This document shows positions 47,964-64,000 of a stretch of 64,000 nucleotides of DNA, piece after piece. The stretch spans positions 212,225,545 through 212,289,544 of the forward strand of contig NC_135785.1 in NCBI RefSeq assembly GCF_051106095.1, written 5' to 3'. The position numbers and the translations under genes were made by a program. The stretch's first letter is position 1; the number at the start of each line of letters is the position of its first letter. The notes under the pieces were generated by a model that was given only the letters and a program-made list of their open reading frames with translations, was not told where the DNA came from and did no database searches. Source of the DNA: Pogona vitticeps. Taxonomy: Eukaryota > Chordata > Lepidosauria > Squamata > Agamidae.

Positions 47964-50047
47964 GCTTCAGTGTTCTTTCAGTTCAATAACTACGCAAAAT
48001 TCTGTTTGTCCAAACATAATTCCATTTGCATGGTACTGGACCATTCAGTGTCTGTTCTTTCTATTCTAAGGGGTTAGACATCTGAAATATAAGAAATTCT
48101 TTATTTCTTCTTGATTTGGAGGAAAGTATGTTCTCACTTAGAGCCAGCATTCAGGAGTGTAATAATTTCATTCCACTCAACCCCTTTAATAATGAACAAA
48201 CCTCACGACTTCATTACTTGAAAATGGAATGAATTAGTTCTAGAGTAATGATGGAGATAGTGTTGGCATTGGATCCTGGCTTTTCCCAGGAGCATGTATT
48301 GACTGCCTGGTCTGGCACATAGCAGTATTAATGCAAAAGTTCATCAAAATGGTGTATGAAAGCACTTTTCTCAATGTTGCATTCAAGCTTGAATGTTTTT
48401 AGATCCTGTTATCAAAATTCCCTGTCTAATGTGTTCATTAATACATATGGGGAATTATCACTGCTTTAAACCTCTTAATATTTCCTACTTTGAGACCGTA
48501 AGAGGCAACGGTTTTCTGTGGGGATACCCCATTAGGGAAAGATGCTAATGGGTATGCTAAATGGACACTATCACTTAGAAATCTGGACTTGACGTAGTTG
48601 GGTTGTGATACTAAGCTACTGGTTAGTGTTATTATACATGAGCATTGAGCTCATACACTCCCCTGTCCCATGGCATGGAGGATGCAAGGTTTTGCTTTCC
48701 ATTCTCACTTAAATGCAGTTTTAGTGTTATATAGAGTTTTTAAACTGTACTTAATTGTAACTATGGCTTTAGGGTATAAACCACTGCTTGAAACTGGTTT
48801 GTTTCAGTAAGCTGTAGTGAAGGTTAGCTGAAAGCCCTGCCTGAGGTAAATGGAAGGGGCGAGCATGAGCCTGAAGTTAATGTTTCCCTCAGTCAGGGCT
48901 GTGGAATGTGTAACTCTACAGAAGTTGTGACTCACATCAGCCCTGGAGTTGTACACCAATAATATCTAGAAGATTATGAGTTATGCACCACTGCTCTAAA
49001 CCATATTTAGGACTAATCCTTCAAAAAGAGTCAGTGTATGAACCTTGGCCTAATGGTTGACTTCCAGTTTTAATGCCTTGATACTACTAGTTATTCCATA
49101 ATGCAAATAACTATCCATGTTTTAGTTGTCTGTTTATGTATTTCAGAAAACAGCTTTAAATCATTCCATTTTTAAAAAAAATCCTTTGAAGTGGCATATT
49201 CAGTCAATGCTTTGATAGAGAGAAATATTCTGTGATTTTTGAAAAGACAATCCTCCATGCTTGCTAATGATAATATTAGTATTTTCCAGCTGTTGCTGTT
49301 AGTATTGAAGAAAACATCTCACCATTTACTGTTTATTTTAGATTTGCTTTCAAGTGTGCAACCTAGGGATTTCTCTCTAATCCTTACTGTCAAAAAAGAA
49401 AATATTAAAATTGCAGTGTTGGACTATACATGCAAGCAATGCCAAGCGTTCTTGGGTATTTCTCCACTTAGACAAATATGTCCACTGGGCACTCTAAAAT
49501 ATGGCCATAAGCAGTTTTCTTGATTGTGGTGGCTAGAAAATTGTATCAACATAACTGTAGAAGCACTTACAAGGATTTTAATTATAATTGCTTAGTTTAG
49601 TTTACATATGAAGTCTATGTTGGTGCTTTGTCAAAAAAGAATGACTTGCATGTAAGCAAAATTTACCATCGTTACCTAAATCAGATTGCTAAAACTTAAG
49701 TACATGGAGGGCATTTTAGTGGCACTGATGCTCAAAAGTTTTTTTTTAATTAGAGGAGATAGCCAGGACATGTTCATCATAGAAAAGGGTATTTTGCATG
49801 TGCCACATTTTTGCACAGGTATAACAGATTATGTTGCTGTTGGTATGACCACCAAATACTTCAAAGAACTAGGACATTAGTTTTATGGTTTTAGTTTATA
49901 ACAATTCAAATCTCTATTTGCAGATTATCAGCTGTTGATGAAAAAATGCAAACCATTTCAGAGAGCATTATGTTAGGCTTAACAGTTCTCAGGATTGGAG
50001 CTATAAAGTTTAAACTTTTGAAGCTTTACCTTTTAGATGAGAGATAG

Positions 50048-50167
50048 AGAGTGTGTGACCCTCTGGATGTTATTAGACTACAACTCCCATCGGCTTGAGC
50101 CAGCATAACCGGTGGTGAGGGCTGATGGGAGTTCCCGTCCAACAGTATTTGGAGGGCTACACATTTC
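50048..50167. mobile_element. hairpin-type MITE in the HSPA13 3' UTR
   Basis: Inverted halves around 'gagccagcataaccggtgg', with outer words 'gaccctctggatgttattag' and 'acagtatttggagggctaca'. This is the reptile repeat whose consensus reads 'gttggactacaactcccatc'. It would form a stem of about 50 bp in the RNA. Confidence 0.75.
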
Positions 50168-51024
50168 CATCTGTATTTCACACCACAGGTGGGATTAACC
50201 CATTTATAATTCAGACGCAGCACTAAACTGCATTTAATAAAAAATTGAAGCAAAATTAGTGATAAAGCGCTAATCCTTCTATAATTTTGCCAACAAAAGG
50301 CAAGTTTTTCTTGTCTCCAAAATAGGTAGCAATGCTGCCATACGTTAATATGCCAAGAATCACTTTTTGCTCATGGTAGCACGAAGGATTTGTTCTGTTT
50401 CATGGTTTTAGTCTTAATGATATGTAATCTCTTTATTTAAAGTATGCTACAACCTTCCCTTGTGAAACAAATCAAACATAAGCTAAACAACACAACAACA
50501 CAAATACAGGTAAAAGATTAAATAAACATGAGATTCAGCTGTAATAGAATATCACCCTTGTGGGTGTGTTCCTGCAGTAAAACTTGAACAGCTCTTAAGA
50601 GACTGAGATTCATTTGGTGAATAGTAAAAGAGTTGCCGTGAGCACTGCTCAGAGTAGCAACCTCTGAAAACCTTATTTTTCACACAAAAGGAATACAGGA
50701 AAATATTCTTACTGTACCACCAGCTTGAAAGGAAAAAGGATCATGCATATGTCATCAAGCTGCCCTATGCAGCTGTCTACATCATGACATACATGAAAAC
50801 AAGACATTTACTTATATTCTGTCAGTTCAGTCCTAGTATTTTGGGTCAGCTAAGTGATGTGTGTCACTTTTTTTTTTGCTATTGCTACAGTTTTTTCTCC
50901 ATTATGACAGAAAAAATGGACAAGCTGGATGCGGACTAATGTTAAACAGCTTTTCTGAATGGAAAATGCATATACATATATTTTTTTCCTGGGCACTCCA
51001 TTTTAAAATTTATTTTTTGTATTG

Positions 51025-51030
51025 AATAAA
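51025..51030 (+). terminator. HSPA13: polyadenylation signal of HSPA13
   Basis: AATAAA followed within about 20 bases by GTGTCTGGTGTTTATTT, a good GU-rich downstream element. It is the best-context signal after the stop. Confidence 0.6.
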
Positions 51031-51289
51031 TAGCTTTTACAGTGTCTGGTGTTTATTTTAAAATAATATATCCCATTCACATCATACTAGCATCCATTTT
51101 GATGGATATCCAGGTATACGGAATAAGAATCTTCTCATGATGCTCAACAGCATAAGAGAATCCTTAACATTAATTCATTTTAGAATCTATTTCATATAAA
51201 AGTACATGAAGTTCAATAATGGAATAGTTTGAGCTCTAAAATCAGTTTAACAGCTGGCATCAAACCACTGCACAACAGTGCTTTAAAAC

Positions 51290-51480
51290 AGAGGTCCCCA
51301 CCCCCCCGGTCTGCAGCTGGCGCTGGTCCGGGGCCCGGAGAGAGACGTCACCCCTGCATGCACTCCTCACACACAACCTGTTTGTGCCTGCGTGCAACTG
51401 CGTGTGCCTGCATGAGCGCTGCACTGCCCTTTGTGTATGTGCACAAGCGCAGGGGGGGTGCCCCACCTTCCCCATCTGGT
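51290..51480. mobile_element. hAT-like non-autonomous fragment
   Basis: The start 'cagaggtccccaccccccc' with 'ggtctgcagctgg...ggtccggggcc' resembles the 'caggggtccccaacctttt' end of hAT-type repeats. GC-rich interior; the right end is lost against the neighbouring LINE. Confidence 0.45.
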
Positions 51481-51489
51481 CTGCAGGGC

Positions 51490-54232
51490 TAAAAAGGGGG
51501 TAAGTAAGCTGACAGCTTGGGAAGAGCAGATGGCAATAATTGGACCAGAACAAGCGGGATTTAGGAAACAGAAATCCACCCTTGATCACTGCTTCACCTC
51601 AGCACGTCTGATAAATATGTAAAGCAGGCCAAATCTAACATGTTTGTAGCCTTTTTAGATCCACTCTTTGATTCAGTTGACCAAGTAAAACTGTGGAACA
51701 AACTAGCCAACCTCTCAATTGATAGAAGGCTGATATTTATTATTAAGATACTGTATTCTACAACCTCCTGCCAAATCAAATGCTCAAACTCAGGGATTTT
51801 AACTGACCGGATATCCACCAACAGAGAGGTCTAACAGGGCTGTTTATTAGCGCCTTCCCTGATCAACTTGTTTTTGCATGACATAGCCCCTTTCCTACTG
51901 GAAACTGAGGGCCACCCTCCTAAAATTGGCTCTACGAAGCTCCCTTTACTTTTGTACACAGATGATGCAGGTATCTCGTACCAAACTTGGTTTAAAATGT
52001 CTGATGTACAAATGCCTCAAGTTTGTAGCCAATAATAACTTACAACTCAATTATGTTAAAGTCTAAAACTGTGGTATTCGCAAAATGATGGAAATTGCAC
52101 AAGTTGATTTTTGAAGGAAGAAAGATTGAGCAGGTTAAATACCTCAGGTATCTGGGCATTATGTTTCATTTTAAATATAGCTGGGTCCTACACTGTAAAA
52201 CAGCAATACAGCGGGCCAAGGGTACTTAACCAGTCAATCCGTAGATTCTTTTATAATACAGGAAATAGATATGTACCGCCTGCATTAAAAGTTTAATGCA
52301 AAGATTATTCCACAGCTGCTATATGGCATACCTCTATGGATAAAGGCCTGGGATCATTCCCTAGAGCAAATCCAATCTATGTTCCTGCAGAAAATTCTGG
52401 CAGTACCAACTTGTCTGCCATACGCAACCCTTTAGAGACAGGCCAAAATATGGTGGCGACTCAGGCATGGCTGAGATCAATCAAATATTGGTTGAAGATC
52501 CATTATAACTTCAAAGAGGGCAGTTTTTTACACATTTTTCTGAGAACCAAGTATCACTAGAGAATGTATTCGCGAAGGCTTTCACGGCTGGGATCTAAAG
52601 GTTGTTGTGGGTTTTTCGGGCTTCTTGGCCGTGTTCTGAAAGTGGTTCTTCCTAACGTTTCACCAGTCTCTGTGGCCGGCATCTTCAGAGGACAGCAAAC
52701 TGTGCTCTGGGTAGGCTTGAGAGTGGGTGGAGTATTTATGGCTGTGAGAAGGCTAGTTTGTGAGGTAGGCTATTGTCCTAATAAGGAAATGGTTGATTAA
52801 TGTGTTTTGTTGTGGATGTATTGTTTTGATAAGGAGGGGAGATTATCTGTCCCTGTGGTTGATGGGTGTCATTAGCTGGTCTTTTGTGTGCAGTAATCCC
52901 CTGACCTTGTGGCTGGGTGGAGTTCGCTGACCTTTTGCACTCTGTGTTTTTGAGAGCTGGGAGCCAGGTTTTGTTGAGTTTCAGACATTCCTCCTTCCGG
53001 TTGAAGTTTTGTTGATGCTTGGGGATTTCAATGGCTTCCCTGTGCAGTCTGACGTAATGATTGCTGGTGTTGTCCAGTATTTCAGTATTTTGAAATAGAA
53101 ATACACTGCAGGAGTATACCGGATACCTTGCAGTTGTGGCCAGGTATACATTGGAACCACAAAACGAAGCATCCACACCAGAATCAAAGAACATGAGAGA
53201 CACTGCAGACTAAAACAACCAGAAAAATTTGTAGTAGCTGAACATGCCATAGAACAAACTGGACATGAAATTCTATTTCAAAATACTGAAATATTGGACA
53301 ACACCAGCAATCATTACGTCAGACTGCACAGGGAAGCCATTGAAATCCACAAGCATCAACAAAACACATTAATCAAACATCTCCTGATTAGGACAATAGC
53401 CTACCTCACAAACTAGTCTTCTCACAGCCATAAATACTCACTAATAGGCCTGTCAGTGGAATCACTGGGCTCCCTGTCCCACAAGGAAGCATTTCAGCTG
53501 ATTAAACGCAGGATGTTAGAGAGCAAATTCCAGGATCTCCTAAGTGCAGCAAGTAAGACTTGTCCCCCCCCCCCAAGCCACCTGATTTCTGTTAGGCAGG
53601 GCCAGAGGGCCCTATACTACCATCTATTGCAATCACCTCAAAAACGCAGAGCCTATTCCCTGGCCAGATTTAATGTAATGCCTTCAGCAGTATTATCTAG
53701 CAGGTGTCAGGGTATTCCTTACAATGAGAAGAACTGCTCTTTTGAACTGGGAGGAATTGAGTCGTTGGTACACATGTGTTTATATTGCCCTCGCTATTCA
53801 GAACCCCGTGCTCAATTATCTGGGCTCAGTATTGCTCAAGGCAAGAGGGTGGTAAGATATAGACAGAATGCATTTTTTGTTATGCAACAGCGTGGAAGAC
53901 AGGGTGGAGAAAGTAGCATGCTTCTTAGCACACATACCTGTAGTTAACAGGCCAAAAATAGCACACTTTGAACCAGCGCTCCCTGCTTGAGCCAGGTTTA
54001 TGGATCCTCTAATGTAATCACTAGGCTAATTACGACAATTAAATTTTTAATTATTATTATTACAAGGTATATAGGATAGGATGGAGAGTGTGTCTTGTGG
54101 CACAAATAGTAAAACTACATTGAATCTGAACAAACTTTGATATTGTTCCAGAAAGCTGCAAACGAGTTTTACAGAATGTAGTTTTGATTTGGTGTTTTGT
54201 GTATGTCAATAAAAGTTTGATTGGATTGGAAA
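51490..54232 (+). mobile_element. LINE (clade unresolved), interrupted by a Penelope-like element
   Basis: The + strand encodes reverse-transcriptase segments in order: GPEQAGFRKQKSTLDHCFTS near 51540, FVAFLDPLFDSVDQVKLW near 51640, a YTDDA-type catalytic box near 51955, and YLRYLGIMF near 52140. After the insertion at 52562-53438 it resumes with LSHKEAFQLIKRRMLESKF (53470), RRAYSLARFNVMPS (53650) and a CPRYSEPRAQL end. The 3' terminus reads 'tcaataaaagtttgattgg' (about 54208-54226). Several frameshifts; 5'-truncated. Confidence 0.8.
52562..53438. mobile_element. Penelope-like element with inverted arms
   Basis: The right half (53099-53438, +) encodes a GIY-YIG nuclease end: GVYRIPCSCGQVYIGTTKR, HTRIKEHERHCRLKQPEK and YVRLHREAIEIHKHQQNT. 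The left half (52562-53098, -) encodes the same C-terminal words (ILDNTSNHYVRLHREAIEI, KLNKTWLPALKNTECKRS) followed by its 3' end ('cgtgaaagccttcgcgaata' on that strand). The two halves share about 90 bp as near-perfect inverted arms. The reverse transcriptase is missing. It splits a LINE, with 'tcacta' at both junctions as a possible target duplication. Confidence 0.8.
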
Positions 54233-55058
54233 AAGAATAATCAAAGACATCGCTTGACAGTCTGGAAATTGCAACAAAAGAGCATATGTACATCAAACAA
54301 GTTGTCATTATGCTGATTGCCGCCAGTGGTGCAGATGTGGATGAGAAAGGGAAGTGGCACAGAGTTGATGCTAGACCCAGTCCCCCAAATTAGTCAACTA
54401 CACAGAACTTTACTCTCTCAGTGAACTCCTTTATTACTTCCCCTACCGCTGCAAAGAGACTACCAGTAAGACTGTAAGTTGCATGTCTTCCTATACCTTG
54501 GAAAGTTCTCTGAGTGGCAGCGAAAGTGATCTACTGGCCTTTGGAATGACACTGTTGGCAATGCACTCTTGTATTTGACAAGGAAAGTGATTTCAAGAAT
54601 TCCCATAGCAAGAGAAGAGCTGTTTGAAAATCCTGATCCTGCTGGATCCATGCTTTCAAAGTCTGTCCCTTCTCAGATACAAAGGAAACAGCCTCTTTCC
54701 CCCCTGAGCACAGAGAAATAGCTTTTTCAAAGCAAACTGGATCCATACATTCAAAGGTGGTCAGGTGAATGAATGCACTACCCACACCGGACCATTCTTG
54801 ATGGATGCCTGTCGTGCAAATGCAGTCTTCAGCTTAGAGGTTGCCAACACACCTTTATTAATCTTTTTGGTATTCTCAATGCACCCTGCCCTATAGGAAA
54901 CAATCATGCCCTCAGTATGTAATATGTACAATTAAACTAAAGGTGGCAAAGATGTTCAAAGATGCAAATATGAGCCCTTAAGATCTTGAAGCATATGTTT
55001 TGTCTAATCATTTTAGCAAAATAATTCAGACAGACATGTATACTTTGTATTAAAATTG
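54233..55058. other. intergenic between the convergent HSPA13 and ABCC13 ends
   Basis: No gene or recognised repeat. Ends at the ABCC13 polyadenylation signals. Confidence 0.5.
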
Positions 55059-55071
55059 TTTATTGTTGCCA

Positions 55072-55077
55072 TTTATT
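55072..55077 (-). terminator. ABCC13: polyadenylation signal of ABCC13
   Basis: AATAAA on the - strand 110 bases after the stop codon. A second one follows at 55059-55064. Confidence 0.6.
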
Positions 55078-55186
55078 CTATTAATCCCTCCCACACACCT
55101 TTATGCCCTTATAAAATTAAATAAGTCTGAATGCTATACTTGTAGCACAGTTTTTTAAAAATATGCACACCGTGTTCCTAAATTGG

Positions 55187-63691
<8,505 letters not shown>

Positions 63692-64000
63692 CTGAAATAA
63701 ATTTTACATGTTTGGCAAGCTTGTTTCAATGGCCTTGTTCTTTTAAATAAATGTGGTTTCACAAAATTGCTTTATATACTGGAGATATAAGACAAAATGT
63801 CATATGTATCCTAAGATTCTAAGCCAGAGGTGAGCAAAAACAAACAAACAAAAAAACCAGACACTTGAGATACCGCTGGGCAGAGCATTCTTCACCACTG
63901 CTGATGCCGGACAAACAAAACCTGGGTGAGGGCTGCATTTTTCAGATTCATAGTCTAGACATAGTACTAAATGGACATAATGGCATGCCATGATATACCA

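Larger units (their letters stand above)
47964..51045 (+). other. HSPA13: HSPA13 3' UTR (inferred, about 3.1 kb)
   Basis: Long AT-rich untranslated stretch up to an AATAAA at 51025. Earlier AATAAA hexamers at 50237-50242 and 50521-50526 could give shorter mRNAs. It contains a hairpin-type MITE at 50048-50167. Human HSPA13 also has a long 3' UTR. Confidence 0.55.

Overview
This is a vertebrate nuclear window, most likely from a squamate reptile (a lizard). The repeats point there: RTE/Bov-B LINE pieces, tRNA-derived SINEs whose tails resemble Bov-B, and L2-, CR1- and R4-like LINEs lie together with a Penelope-like element and many TA-flanked miniature DNA transposons. The species cannot be named from what is visible.

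Three protein-coding loci can be supported. (1) The left edge holds the last exon of SAMSN1 on the + strand (2195-2394), followed by a 3' UTR. (2) HSPA13 (STCH), a microsomal Hsp70 ATPase-domain protein, is complete on the + strand. It has five coding exons (40678-47963) and 475 codons with no interruption, a CpG-rich promoter and probably a 3' UTR of about 3 kb. (3) The right edge holds the last six coding exons of an ABCC-type transporter on the - strand (63691 down to 55187). They encode a complete second nucleotide-binding domain and are best assigned to ABCC13. Order and strands (SAMSN1 +, HSPA13 +, ABCC13 -) mirror human 21q11.2, where ABCC13 is a decayed pseudogene. Here every visible motif, splice site and reading frame is intact.

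Layout: 1-508 Bov-B tail; 509-2194 last SAMSN1 intron; 2195 to about 3150 SAMSN1 last exon; about 3.3-40.3 kb a gene-free, repeat-rich gap; 40.3-40.7 kb HSPA13 promoter; 40.7-51.05 kb HSPA13; 51.3-54.2 kb a LINE carrying a Penelope-like insertion, between the convergent 3' ends of HSPA13 and ABCC13; 55.05-64 kb ABCC13.

The three proteins do not form a pathway. SAMSN1 is an SH3/SAM adaptor of lymphoid cells, HSPA13 is an ER-associated chaperone ATPase, and ABCC13 is a membrane transporter. Their linkage is old synteny. The most rewarding observations are the intact ABCC13 nucleotide-binding domain, the HSPA13 promoter motifs, splice acceptors built from microsatellites, nested retroelements, and several families of hairpin-forming elements. 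I found no RNA gene, CRISPR array or recognisable endogenous virus.
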